Origin: an uncultured Muribaculaceae bacterium
GTDB lineage: Bacteria; Bacteroidota; Bacteroidia; Bacteroidales; Muribaculaceae
Direction of reading: 5' to 3'
NCBI GenBank assembly: GCA_910584125.1
Contig: CAJTXU010000013.1
Coordinates: 7,359 to 71,358 of the forward strand
DNA length: 64,000 bases
Each line of letters opens with the position of its first letter. Positions within the stretch are counted from its first letter, which is position 1. A program made the translations under genes and the position numbers. The notes beneath the pieces were generated by a model. It was given only the letters and a program-made list of their open reading frames with translations, did no database searches and was not told the DNA's origin. Of this stretch, positions 52,091-59,898 are shown one piece after another.

Positions 52091-52135
52091 TGGAGCATAC
52101 GAGACTCGAACTCGTCACCTTATGACTGCCAGTCA
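52091..52135 (-). other. tRNA-Ala(GGC) 3' fragment: prophage attL
   Basis: The minus strand contains the anticodon loop CTGGCAG (GGC), a variable region, a perfect T arm (ACGAG, TTCGAGT, CTCGT) and the acceptor half ATGCTCC followed by discriminator A. T at position 70 fits the G3-U70 pair of tRNA-Ala. The 5' half is absent: identity stops at about position 29, and the next bases are unrelated. This is what remains when a phage integrates into the 3' end of a tRNA; the intact gene should lie at the other prophage end. Confidence 0.75.
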
Positions 52136-52252
52136 ATTGTTTAGAAAACAACATCATGATATGCAATTATTTATATTTGTGATTTTGCGTCGGTGAAACA
52201 TTTAGTGAAACATTGACGAGATATAGGATATAACCTAACGAAAAATCACGCT

Positions 52253-52855
52253 TCACCGTGCGAATCCATCTATGCAGAAGAAACCCGCTACCGAATAGGC
52301 GGAAGTGATTTCGGAGACCGGGATGTCGAGCGCAGGGAAGTCCTCGGCCGATGAAGTCAATCTCAGAACGTTCTCCGAAAATGACTCCAGCTTCCTTGTA
52401 ACCGAAAAGTCTTTGGTGTTTACCACGTAGTTTCTGCCGGGCACGAGCAGGGATATCGACATTACCCTTCTAAGGAGTAAAATGTCTCCTTTGTCGTATT
52501 CCGCCATTTCATTGTTCGTGACGAGCATCGCGGCGTCCACTTCCTTGAAGATGGCTCCGATATTCAGCTTCGGAATCATCTCTGAATTGAGGACGGGAAT
52601 CTCCGCGCTTGAAATGCCGTATGCCTGCTGCGTCCCGTTCACGAACATCTTGTCGCTCATATCACTCATCCACATCGGATTTATTTCAGGATAGGCCGAC
52701 AGTATGGCCTGCGTCAGTCTTGTCGATATTCCTATCTTGCCGCTCCGTATGTCGATGAACGTCTGCGGAGACTTCATTCCAAGTTTCTTCGCGAGGTCCG
52801 CCCACTTGAGATTGGAATATTTCTGAATCTCCGTTATCTTCTCTCCAGGTGTCAT
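52253..52855 (-). CDS. Phage repressor with S24-like domain
   Basis: A 200-residue CI-type repressor. The N-terminal HTH (WADLAKKLGMKSPQTFIDIRSGK) is followed by an S24/LexA-like domain (IPVLNSEMIP, YDKGDILLLRRV, YVVNTKDFSVTRKLE). The usual GDSM box with the catalytic serine reads TNNEM here, so self-cleavage probably does not occur. It is the only leftward gene of the prophage and faces the early promoter. Confidence 0.88.
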   Translation of the reverse strand: MTPGEKITEIQKYSNLKWADLAKKLGMKSPQTFIDIRSGKIGISTRLTQAILSAYPEINPMWMSDMSDKMFVNGTQQAYGISSAEIPVLNSEMIPKLNIGAIFKEVDAAMLVTNNEMAEYDKGDILLLRRVMSISLLVPGRNYVVNTKDFSVTRKLESFSENVLRLTSSAEDFPALDIPVSEITSAYSVAGFFCIDGFAR

Positions 52856-52924
52856 GGTTTGTTAATAAGTGTTAAACTATATGGTTTTTATATGGAAATT
52901 ATTTGATATCTCATAAATTTTATA

Positions 52925-52972
52925 TACCTTTGCATCGTGAAAAGCGTATATCATTTGTGATATACAAAGTTA
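52925..52972. promoter_or_regulatory. Prophage early/repressor promoters and operator
   Basis: Rightward TACCTTTG at 52925-52932 and leftward TAACTTTG (minus strand, 52965-52972) flank a perfect 20-bp palindrome GTATATCATTTGTGATATAC at 52946-52965. Partial copies of the half-site lie at about 52905-52920 and 52983-52997. A repressor dimer there would control both promoters, as in a lambda-like switch. Confidence 0.8.
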
Positions 52973-53014
52973 ACAAATAATTCTCACATTTGTGATATTA
53001 AATATAAATAAAAT

Positions 53015-53218
53015 ATGGCATTGTTCAAATTGAAAAAGGGCGACAGTCTATCCTTTGCCCTATCTGTGATGAAAAGCGGAGACAGACTTGAAGTGCCTTT
53101 CCGGCTCTGTTCGGAACAGACGATAAGGACTGCGGCGTGGCGTGCGAAGAAGGAAACGAACGCTGTTTATGAGGTCAATGTCGTCGGTAATGCCCGGGCC
53201 GTTGTTTCGAGACTTTGA
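53015..53218 (+). CDS. Small phage protein, unknown
   Basis: A 67-residue basic protein (MALFKLKKGDSLSFALSVM), the first rightward gene after the switch, so expressed early. It is beta-rich and Arg/Lys-rich at the C-terminus (AVVSRL). No family is recognised. Position suggests an antirepressor, Cro-like or host-control role, but no HTH is evident. Confidence 0.65.
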   Translation: MALFKLKKGDSLSFALSVMKSGDRLEVPFRLCSEQTIRTAAWRAKKETNAVYEVNVVGNARAVVSRL

Positions 53219-53250
53219 TAAAGACAAATCAACCAAAACACCATAAGACT

Positions 53251-53883
53251 ATGAATGAAACCGCTTCCACGCCTTGCATATACAAGGCAATGGCTGCAAT
53301 CATGTCCGACGTCAAGGCCGTCGGCAAGACGCAGAAAAACCAGCAGCAGGGGTTTATGTTCCGTGGCATAGACTCCGTGATGAACGAGTTGCACGCGACG
53401 TTCGCGAGGCATAATGTGTTCGTCATCCCCAACGTCGCGGATTATTCCGTAACCGAGAAGATTACGAAGTCCGGCTCGATTATGTACTATACGCGGGCGA
53501 AGATGGAGTTTCACTTCACCTCAGCAGAGGACGGCAGTGAAATCGTGGCCGTCAATGTCGGCGAGGCCATGGACTCGGGCGACAAGAGCATGAATAAGGC
53601 AATGAGCATCGCGTTGAAGTACGCGCTGATGCAGATGCTCCTCATTCCGACCCAGGACGAAAAGGACCCTGACGCCACGACCCCGCCGGACACCCGCAAC
53701 ATGACAATCGCCGAGTATGCGGAGACTGTCTCCGGCAACGAGGAACTGAAAAATCTGCTCACCGAGCTTGCGGGGGCAAAGAACATCGACGACATAAAGG
53801 ATATCTACAGTCAGAATGTCCAGTATCAGATTCCGGCATACAAGAAGTATTTCACCGCACGTAAAAACGAACTGAGACGATGA
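53251..53883 (+). CDS. ERF family single-strand annealing recombinase
   Basis: A 210-residue ERF (essential recombination function) protein: MAAIMSDVKAVGKTQKNQQQGFMFRGIDSV is the conserved N-terminal core, followed by FHFTSAEDGSEI and ALKYALMQMLLIPTQDEKDPD. It anneals single strands in phage recombination and circularisation. The start is ATG 53251. It overlaps the nuclease gene by 4 nt, forming a recombinase-exonuclease pair. Confidence 0.92.
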   Translation: MNETASTPCIYKAMAAIMSDVKAVGKTQKNQQQGFMFRGIDSVMNELHATFARHNVFVIPNVADYSVTEKITKSGSIMYYTRAKMEFHFTSAEDGSEIVAVNVGEAMDSGDKSMNKAMSIALKYALMQMLLIPTQDEKDPDATTPPDTRNMTIAEYAETVSGNEELKNLLTELAGAKNIDDIKDIYSQNVQYQIPAYKKYFTARKNELRR

Positions 53884-54785
53884 GACTCAATCAATCAGAC
53901 GTGGTGTTCTACGAGAATACCCATACGTATATATCTCCCGACGGCAAACGGCTGTCGGGAGTGACATCCCTCCTGTCGAGGCAGATATTCAAACACAAGT
54001 ACGACGGAATCTCCCGGCAGGTTCTCGATAATGCGGCCAAGCGGGGTTCGGAGCTTCATGAGGCCATCGAGTTTCTTGACTCCATAGGCGGCGAGGCGGA
54101 CACCGAGGAACTGAAGTGGTATGAGGAGATGAAAGAGAAGATGGGGCTTTCGCCGCTTGCCAACGAGTATCTCGTCAGCGACAACGACCATGTGGCATCC
54201 TCAATCGACATGGTCTACACAGACCTTACAATCGCCGACGCGAAATCGACGTCCAAACTCGACAAGGAGTATCTTTCGTGGCAGTTGTCTATATACGCAT
54301 ATCTTTTCGAGATACAGAATCCCGGACTTAAGGTCAAGCGGCTTCTCGCTTTCTGGTTCCCCAAACCTGCCTACGGCAAACGCGCCGTGGTGGAGATTGA
54401 GAGAAAAGACGTCTCGCTCGTCAGGGAACTTATTCTCGCCGACAAGGAGGGACGGCAGTTCGTGTCCGGGGATGCCGTCATCAAGGCCGACACACAGGTT
54501 GCGTTGCCCGGTTCGGACGACGCCATCCAAGAGGTCTGCAATATCATCAGAGATATGAAGGAGGCCGAGACGCGTGTCAGACAACTCAAGGATGGTCTCT
54601 TGTCGCTTATGCGCGAGAATAACTGCAAGTCGTTCTCCAACGACTCGCTCTCGCTCACGCGTGTGGAGGAACGGACGCAGGACAAGTTCGACGCCAAGGC
54701 GTTCGAGCAGGACCATCCGGACCTATACAAGCAGTATCTGCGACAGACAACAGTAAAAGAATCATTAACTATCAGATTGAAATAA
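53880..54785 (+). CDS. PD-(D/E)XK exonuclease (RecB/Cas4-like)
   Basis: A 301-residue nuclease. Motifs: GSELHEAIEF (His and Glu), SSIDMVY (catalytic Asp), IADAKSTSKLD (Asp-x-Lys) and the WQLSIYAYLFE Gln motif. It probably makes 3' single strands for the ERF recombinase. A coiled segment with an SLSLTRVEERTQDKF C-terminal part follows. It is one nucleotide from the SSB-like gene. Confidence 0.88.
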   Translation: MRLNQSDVVFYENTHTYISPDGKRLSGVTSLLSRQIFKHKYDGISRQVLDNAAKRGSELHEAIEFLDSIGGEADTEELKWYEEMKEKMGLSPLANEYLVSDNDHVASSIDMVYTDLTIADAKSTSKLDKEYLSWQLSIYAYLFEIQNPGLKVKRLLAFWFPKPAYGKRAVVEIERKDVSLVRELILADKEGRQFVSGDAVIKADTQVALPGSDDAIQEVCNIIRDMKEAETRVRQLKDGLLSLMRENNCKSFSNDSLSLTRVEERTQDKFDAKAFEQDHPDLYKQYLRQTTVKESLTIRLK

Positions 54786-54786
54786 T

Positions 54787-55131
54787 ATGGCAGACTCATA
54801 TCTCAAGGGGAGCATATGTCTTTCCGACATCCCCAAAGAACTCATTCGCAAGGTGCAGTGCAAGGACGGCAAAGTGAGAAGTTACCTCGATGTGGCCGTC
54901 ATGCCGAGGCGCGAGCCTAAAACGTTCCAGCGCGACTGGGGCGTTCAGACGCTCACTCACTATATTTCCTGTGCGCCGCCGGCGGCTCAGAGAGCAGAGG
55001 GTCAGAACTATTTCATAGGCGACCTGGAGACGAGACGGTTTAAGAACTCATCGGGCGACGGAATGTCTGGTAACGCGAATACTGCGGTTCAACCCGCCGC
55101 GTCCGAAGGCGATTCAGACCTCCCGTTCTGA
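54787..55131 (+). CDS. Phage SSB-like protein with acidic tail
   Basis: A 114-residue protein with an OB-like beta-rich N-terminus (YLKGSICLSDIPKELI, RSYLDVAVMPRREPKTF) and a flexible tail ending GDSDLPF, the same tip as SSB. It sits between the nuclease and the primase-helicase, as expected of the phage's single-strand DNA-binding protein. Sequence identity to standard SSB is low, so the assignment rests on tail and context. Confidence 0.7.
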   Translation: MADSYLKGSICLSDIPKELIRKVQCKDGKVRSYLDVAVMPRREPKTFQRDWGVQTLTHYISCAPPAAQRAEGQNYFIGDLETRRFKNSSGDGMSGNANTAVQPAASEGDSDLPF

Positions 55132-55180
55132 GTCCTTTTCGCGAACGGAAATATTGTAGCAACTAATGTTTTCCTCATAG

Positions 55181-57043
55181 ATGTTTGTTTCAGAGTTTGA
55201 GCGTATCGGGGTTGAAATTCCCTATGGCAAGACATCGGGGCAGGTGAAATGCACATGTCCCAATTGCCGGAACCATCGGGGAAATCCCCGAGACCGCTCG
55301 CTCTCGGTCAATCTCGACACTGGCTCTTATACATGCCACCATTGCGGTTGGTCGGGCAACATCGTAGCGGACTTAAAATCCAAATCCAAAGAACATATGT
55401 CGGTTAAGAAATTCGTCAGGCCGAAACCGAGGCCGCTGCCGAAGCATTACTCCGAGAAACTGCTCGCGTATTTCAACAAGCGCGGTATTTCCGAGGGGAC
55501 AATGCTCAAGGCGAAGGTCGGCGAGGGCAGGGAGTTCTTCTATGGATTCGGGGAGAGGAACGCCATTCTGTTCAATTATTATCTCGACGGAGAACTCGTC
55601 AATGTCAAGAGCCGCGACGGGCAGAAGCATTTCGTTCTTTGCAAGAACGCCGAACTGATTCCCTACAACATCGACTCGATAGCCGGGAAGGACACGTGTG
55701 TCATCACCGAGGGCGAGTTCGACTGCCTATCGTTCATCGAAATCGGAATCGACCCAGTCATAAGCGTGCCAAACGGTGCTAATTCCAATCTGTCGTTCCT
55801 TGACCGGTTTGTGGAATCGCATTTCGAGGACAAGAAGTGCATCTACATAGCCTCCGACACAGACGAGAAAGGCAGTATGCTGAAAGACGAACTCCTCCGC
55901 AGGCTTGGTTCCGACAGATGCAGGATAATCACCTATGGCAAACATAAGGATGCCAACGAGCTGTTGCAGAATGAGGGGCGTGAGGCTTTGCGTGCGGCAT
56001 ACGACAACGCAGTCGAAGTGCCAATCGCGGGAGTGTTTACAGTCGCCGACTACGAGCCGGAACTTGACGATTTATTTCGTCATGGTCTTCAGAAAGGTTT
56101 GTCGATAGGCCACCAGGCATTTGACGACATATGCACGTTCGAAACCAAGAGAGTCGGAGTCGTGACAGGTATGCCGGGAAGCGGCAAGTCCGAGTTCCTT
56201 GACGAGATTTGCACACGGCTCAATCTTAAATATGATTTCAAGGTGGCTTATTTTTCGCCAGAGAATATGCCGTTGCAGCTTCACGCAGCCAAGATTATAG
56301 AGAAAATTACTGGGGCGAAACTCGAACAAAGGTCTATGAGCGACGAGGTGTACGAGATGGCGAAAAGATATGTCGAGGAGAATTTCTTCCATATTCTCCC
56401 AGAAGAGTCGTATACGCTTACCAACATACTCTCGCTTGCGAAAAGCCTTGTACGGAAGAAAGGCATCCGTATTCTTGTTATCGACCCGTTCAATCGAGTT
56501 GAGTCCGAGAGAAACAGCAAGGAGACCGAGACGGAATACATTTCGAAATTCATAGACCGTCTTACGAATTTCGCGGCACAGAACGACTGTCTCGTGTTTC
56601 TAATGGCTCATCCTCGAAAGCCTGATGCCAAGAACAAGGATTACGTCCCCACGACATATGATATAGCCGGTTCGGGACATTTCTTCAACAAGTGCGACTA
56701 TTCGATAATAGTGAATAGGAAGAGGGAGGACAAAGTAACCGACATAATCGTGGAGAAAGTCAAGTTTCGGCATCTCGGCGAGGGAGGCAAAGCCTCGTTC
56801 AAGTACGACACTGAGAACGGACGTTATGTAGACATCGACGAGAACGGATACGGCAAATCGGACAGAAGAAACTATCTGGTGGAAAATCCATTCAAAGACG
56901 GCGCATCACTTGAATCGTATCGTGAGATGTACAATCGCTTGAAGGGGGCAGGACTGAGCGAGCTGCTGGGAGGAGACTTCGCGGCGGAATCGGAGAATGT
57001 TTTTGCCGCTTCGGAGATAGTCGATAACAACATACCATTTTAG
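55181..57043 (+). CDS. T7-type primase-helicase
   Basis: A 620-residue bifunctional replication protein. Residues about 20-55 are a CHC2-like zinc finger (CTCPNCRNH, CHHCGW), about 130-260 a Toprim primase core (ITEGEFDCLSF, YIASDTDEKG), and about 300-580 a DnaB/Twinkle-like helicase with Walker A GMPGSGKSE, Walker B RILVIDPFN and the FLMAHPRKP segment. It ends in DNNIPF, an SSB-like tip. It should prime and unwind phage DNA. Confidence 0.93.
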   Translation: MFVSEFERIGVEIPYGKTSGQVKCTCPNCRNHRGNPRDRSLSVNLDTGSYTCHHCGWSGNIVADLKSKSKEHMSVKKFVRPKPRPLPKHYSEKLLAYFNKRGISEGTMLKAKVGEGREFFYGFGERNAILFNYYLDGELVNVKSRDGQKHFVLCKNAELIPYNIDSIAGKDTCVITEGEFDCLSFIEIGIDPVISVPNGANSNLSFLDRFVESHFEDKKCIYIASDTDEKGSMLKDELLRRLGSDRCRIITYGKHKDANELLQNEGREALRAAYDNAVEVPIAGVFTVADYEPELDDLFRHGLQKGLSIGHQAFDDICTFETKRVGVVTGMPGSGKSEFLDEICTRLNLKYDFKVAYFSPENMPLQLHAAKIIEKITGAKLEQRSMSDEVYEMAKRYVEENFFHILPEESYTLTNILSLAKSLVRKKGIRILVIDPFNRVESERNSKETETEYISKFIDRLTNFAAQNDCLVFLMAHPRKPDAKNKDYVPTTYDIAGSGHFFNKCDYSIIVNRKREDKVTDIIVEKVKFRHLGEGGKASFKYDTENGRYVDIDENGYGKSDRRNYLVENPFKDGASLESYREMYNRLKGAGLSELLGGDFAAESENVFAASEIVDNNIPF

Positions 57044-57047
57044 GCTC

Positions 57048-57398
57048 ATGTGGAGGAGAAAAGGAGACAATTACATACTGCTCGGTTTCGAGTTCAGCGA
57101 AGAGGATATGAAACAGGCCGAAATGGCCGAAAGGAGTGCGGAGGCATATATGGAGCGGCTGTGTGCCGAAGGACGTCCTGCGAGACTTCAGGGCGAGTTC
57201 TATACGCCTGGGACTGGTCCCGAAGCATATAGGGGCGCATGGCTTCCGTTGGACGACGCGGCACTGTTCTCCAAGATGACCACTCGAATGATTCTAAGCC
57301 TTGTAAAGAAAGGACAGATAAGGAGAAGAGAGTATCTGCGCAAAGGGAAAAGAGTTTACTACGAATACTCGGTAGATGATTTGATGAAAGGAATGTGA
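57048..57398 (+). CDS. Small phage protein, possible winged helix
   Basis: A 116-residue protein with an acidic N-terminal half (EEDMKQAEMAERSAEAYMERL) and a C-terminal segment (ALFSKMTTRMILSLVKKGQIRRREYLRKGKRVYYEYSVDDL) that looks like an MerR/excisionase-type winged helix. It follows the helicase by 4 nt. A DNA-binding accessory to replication is possible; not recognised as a named family. Confidence 0.65.
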   Translation: MWRRKGDNYILLGFEFSEEDMKQAEMAERSAEAYMERLCAEGRPARLQGEFYTPGTGPEAYRGAWLPLDDAALFSKMTTRMILSLVKKGQIRRREYLRKGKRVYYEYSVDDLMKGM

Positions 57399-57451
57399 TA
57401 AATACTCTTATGGTGTTCAAGGCCTTGGTTCGTGAGAATAGAGGTCTGTAA

Positions 57452-57524
57452 GGGCCGGTAGCCTAAAGGCAGGGTGCTTTGCGGTTGCAGAGAGGTTTGG
57501 GTTCGACTCCCTTCCGGTTCTCCA
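57452..57524 (+). tRNA. tRNA-like gene with encoded CCA
   Basis: Acceptor GGGCCGG (57452-57458) pairs with CCGGTTC (57514-57520, two G-U pairs), then T and CCA. The D region GCCTAAAGGC and T loop TTCGACT are tRNA-like. However, the T stem has only three G-C pairs plus two T-T mismatches, and the anticodon stem CTTT/AGAG closes an 8-nt loop GCGGTTGC, so no anticodon can be assigned safely. The gap 57399-58010 has no protein gene. Confidence 0.5.
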
Positions 57525-57825
57525 AGTCGAATTTTCGACAATAGAACATTGACAAGTCGGGATTGCACATCGGATGAAAACCGATAGCGACAATTGAGGC
57601 ACACTCCCATGCAAGCCAAGAGGAGAAATGGGAACAAGGTTGACGTGAGCCAAAGAAATGCACGTTGAGGTCGAAAGCGCACGACCGAGAACAGGAATAA
57701 GCGCGAAGTGAACAACGAAAAGAACGCCGAGGGATGTGGCGCAAGTGACGGCATCCCGCTATAAGGCACAATATAGATCACCCCTGTCATTGCCCGGGGT
57801 GTCGAATCTAAAACTTGCAATGGGA

Positions 57826-57973
57826 ACCGCAGTAGCTCAATCGGTCAGAGCGGCTTGATTATTCTTCATCAAACATTGAATGGCGTTGATGGCACCAGTA
57901 GGGCGCAATTGTGAGGTTCGAGTCCCACATAAAGAATAGTTGGGCAGATGGAGGTTCGAGCCCTCTCTGCGGT
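57826..57973 (+). tRNA. Interrupted tRNA-like element with a second tRNA-like fold inside
   Basis: Outer element: acceptor ACCGCAG/CTGCGGT (7 perfect pairs), D arm GCTC-loop-GAGC with GG in the loop, and T arm GGAGG, TTCGAGC, CCTCT are all canonical. Between D and T arms there are 98 nt instead of about 22. That insert contains ATTATTCTT (57858) pairing with AAGAATAGT (57932-57940), enclosing its own T-arm-like GTGAGGTTCGAGTCCCAC (one bulge). A TTGAT/ATCAA stem with an 8-nt loop could be the outer anticodon arm. No CCA is encoded. Confidence 0.5.
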
Positions 57974-58010
57974 GCTAATCAAATTCAAATAAAATAAATC
58001 AATCAATCAA

Positions 58011-58310
58011 ATGGAAACAGACAACATCGGTAAAAGAGTCATAGTTCGCGGTGACAGGTCGGGTATGTTTTTCGGGACACTCGCCCGGAGAGAGGGAAGA
58101 GAAGTAAAACTAAGTGATTGCCGCCGCTTATGGTATTGGGATGGCGCCGCCTCAAATTTCCAGCTTGCGATGGAGGGCGTGACCTCGCCGCGAAACTGCA
58201 AATTTACAGTCAGGGTCAAAGAGATAGAGATTCTGGACGCTATCGAGGTAATTCCCTGTACGGAAAGAGCGATAGAATCAATAGAGAACGTAACGGAATG
58301 GAAACGCTGA
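58011..58310 (+). CDS. DUF6948-like phage protein
   Basis: A 99-residue protein with the pattern KRVIVRGDRSGMFFGTLARREGREVKL, RRLWYWDGAASNFQLAMEGV, and NCKFTVRVKEIEILDAIEVIPCTE; this is a small family common in Bacteroidales phages and mobile elements. The function is unknown. Its last 13 nt overlap the Gly-X repeat protein gene in another frame. Confidence 0.75.
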   Translation: METDNIGKRVIVRGDRSGMFFGTLARREGREVKLSDCRRLWYWDGAASNFQLAMEGVTSPRNCKFTVRVKEIEILDAIEVIPCTERAIESIENVTEWKR

Positions 58311-59053
58311 GACAAAAGCTCCTCATATTCTTAAATAGAGGTTCCGGTTACGGTTGCGGTTGCGGTTACGGTTCCGGTTCCGGTTCCGGTTCCGGTTGCG
58401 GTTACGGTCCCGGTGACGGTTCCGGTTCCGGTTACGGTGACGGTTGCGGCTACGGTGACGGTGACGGTTCCGGTTACGGTGACGGTTGCGGCTACGGTTA
58501 CGGTGACGGTTACGGTTCCGGTTGCGGTTGCGGCTACGGTGACGGTGACGGTTGCGGTGACGGTTCCGGTTGCGGTGACGGCTACGGTGACGGTATAAAA
58601 TCATTCAACGGAGATCCTGTCTGGAACGTTGATGAAGTCCAGACTATCATTCATGAAGTACACGGGAATATCGCAAAGGGATTTATACTCAAAAGTGATC
58701 TCTCTCTTGAGGCATGCTTTATTGCAAAGCATGGTAATTGCTTCGCTCATGGAGAGACGCTGCATGAAGCCTATGAATCCCTGCAAAGCAAACTCTTCGA
58801 GAACTATCCGGAAGAGGTCCGGTTGCGGAAATTCAAGGAGACGTACCCTGATTTCAATAGAAAGATTCCGGCCAAAGAGCTTTTCGAGTGGCACAACCGA
58901 CTCACGGGAAGCTGCCTTATGGGCAGACGCTCTTTCGTAAGTGACAGAGGAATAGACATTGAAACCGCATCTTATACAGTAAAGGAGTTTATCTCGGTCA
59001 CAGAAAATTCATACGGAGGGCATACGATAAGAAAACTGCTGGACATGTATTGA
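58298..59053 (+). CDS. Protein with 43 Gly-X repeats and conserved C-terminal domain
   Basis: A 251-residue protein from METLRQKLLIFLNR. Residues 15-99 are an uninterrupted Gly-X repeat where X is Tyr, Ser, Cys, Asp or once Pro. Residues 100-251 are non-repetitive (VDEVQTIIHEVHGNIAKGF, CFIAKHGNCFAHGETLHEAY, RRSFVSDRGIDIETASYTVKEFI) and look like an ordinary folded domain. The start at 58298 overlaps the previous gene by 13 nt; the longer frame to 58118 is a shadow of it. Repeat length can change by slippage without frameshift. The function is not known. Confidence 0.75.
   Translation: METLRQKLLIFLNRGSGYGCGCGYGSGSGSGSGCGYGPGDGSGSGYGDGCGYGDGDGSGYGDGCGYGYGDGYGSGCGCGYGDGDGCGDGSGCGDGYGDGIKSFNGDPVWNVDEVQTIIHEVHGNIAKGFILKSDLSLEACFIAKHGNCFAHGETLHEAYESLQSKLFENYPEEVRLRKFKETYPDFNRKIPAKELFEWHNRLTGSCLMGRRSFVSDRGIDIETASYTVKEFISVTENSYGGHTIRKLLDMY
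58340..58594 (+). repeat. 6-bp coding repeat GGT-TNC/GAC
   Basis: About 42 units of six bases: GGT or GGC, then TAC, TCC, TGC, GAC or one CCC. The X codon always ends in C; TTC never occurs. The period preserves the reading frame. Confidence 0.95.
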
Positions 59054-59114
59054 CATGCCAGAGCGACAAGTATTCGCACCACAAAGTCAGTGAAAATCGC
59101 GAAGAAATCCGTAC

Positions 59115-59188
59115 AGCCGGGGCGCAAGGACCACCATACAGCGGCGGTGGCTCGTGAGATTTGGCCGCGCCCAGCCCCGGCTTTTTTT
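59115..59188 (+). ncRNA. Structured RNA or terminator
   Basis: AGCCGGGGC at 59115-59123 pairs with GCCCCGGCT at 59174-59182, closing about 50 nt that contain a smaller CCACC/GGTGG hairpin, and seven T residues follow. It ends the upstream transcript and may be a small RNA. The gap 59054-59562 has no gene; near 59472-59562 a degenerate tRNA-like T arm (GAGTCGAATCC) can be seen. Confidence 0.5.
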
Positions 59189-59562
59189 AACAGACTTTAT
59201 AGTTCGCTTCAAAGCTCTGACAGCCGGAAAGACGGCAGGACTCCGAAACCGCGCGGGGAAATATCCGCCGCCGCGCACCCCGGACGCTTGATTGCAGGAC
59301 GGGTTTCCGATAGGTTGCGGCCTCGGAACCGCCGGAGTCACGATGAGAATTTTCTTCATGGATAAACAATGTGAAATTCTTTATATGATTCATCGGAGCC
59401 GCGCCGCAGTGATGCGTCGCGGCCATTTGTCCCCGAGAGCCGTCTAAATGCCCGACGGTTTGTTTGTTTGTCCGTGCGCAGGCGAATTGCTTTCTTCTGC
59501 TCATGTTTTTGGTGTGGTCAGCGCACGGGCCGGGTTGCGGAGTCGAATCCGACGGGGACACT

Positions 59563-59898
59563 ATGACAAACGACAACTTAATGAGACTCGCAGAAGCGGC
59601 ACATCTGCGAAAATTGCAGATATGGGCATGGTACATCAAAGGGGCAAGAGAGATGCTTCTGCGGTTACGGCAACATGGTCTATGCAACGAGCCGCACGAC
59701 TTCAAGACAACCAAAGAGGATGTAGTCGCCCACAAAGCCACACTTGACCTTATCATGTCAAGCAAAGAGAACGTTGACCGCTTCCTCATGGAAGAATATG
59801 AGATACGACTGACCGACCACGAAAAAGACAAGAAAGGCAAGCTCGTCAAGTGCCGCGCCTACTTCGCCCGAAAGGTCGTGAAATACGAAGAGATATGA
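59563..59898 (+). CDS. Small phage protein, unknown
   Basis: A 111-residue helical, charged protein from MTNDNLMRLAEAAHL; it contains IWAWYIKGAREMLLRLRQHG and ends FARKVVKYEEI. An upstream in-frame ATG at 59464 adds 33 residues of low-complexity, non-phage-like sequence. It overlaps the next gene by 4 nt (ATGA). No family is recognised. Confidence 0.65.
   Translation: MTNDNLMRLAEAAHLRKLQIWAWYIKGAREMLLRLRQHGLCNEPHDFKTTKEDVVAHKATLDLIMSSKENVDRFLMEEYEIRLTDHEKDKKGKLVKCRAYFARKVVKYEEI

Noticed and set aside
58340..58594. Diversity-generating retroelement target
   Set aside because: Variation is a simple 6-bp repeat with C-ending codons, not adenine-directed; no reverse transcriptase or template repeat is seen.
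58323..58604. Minus-strand Arg/His/Asn repeat protein
   Set aside because: It is the mirror of the Gly-X coding repeat; the plus-strand frame has a conserved folded domain and operon context.
59090..59365. 91-residue open frame after the Gly-X gene
   Set aside because: It spans a strong hairpin and T-run and has no conserved features; an opposite-strand frame overlaps it equally well.
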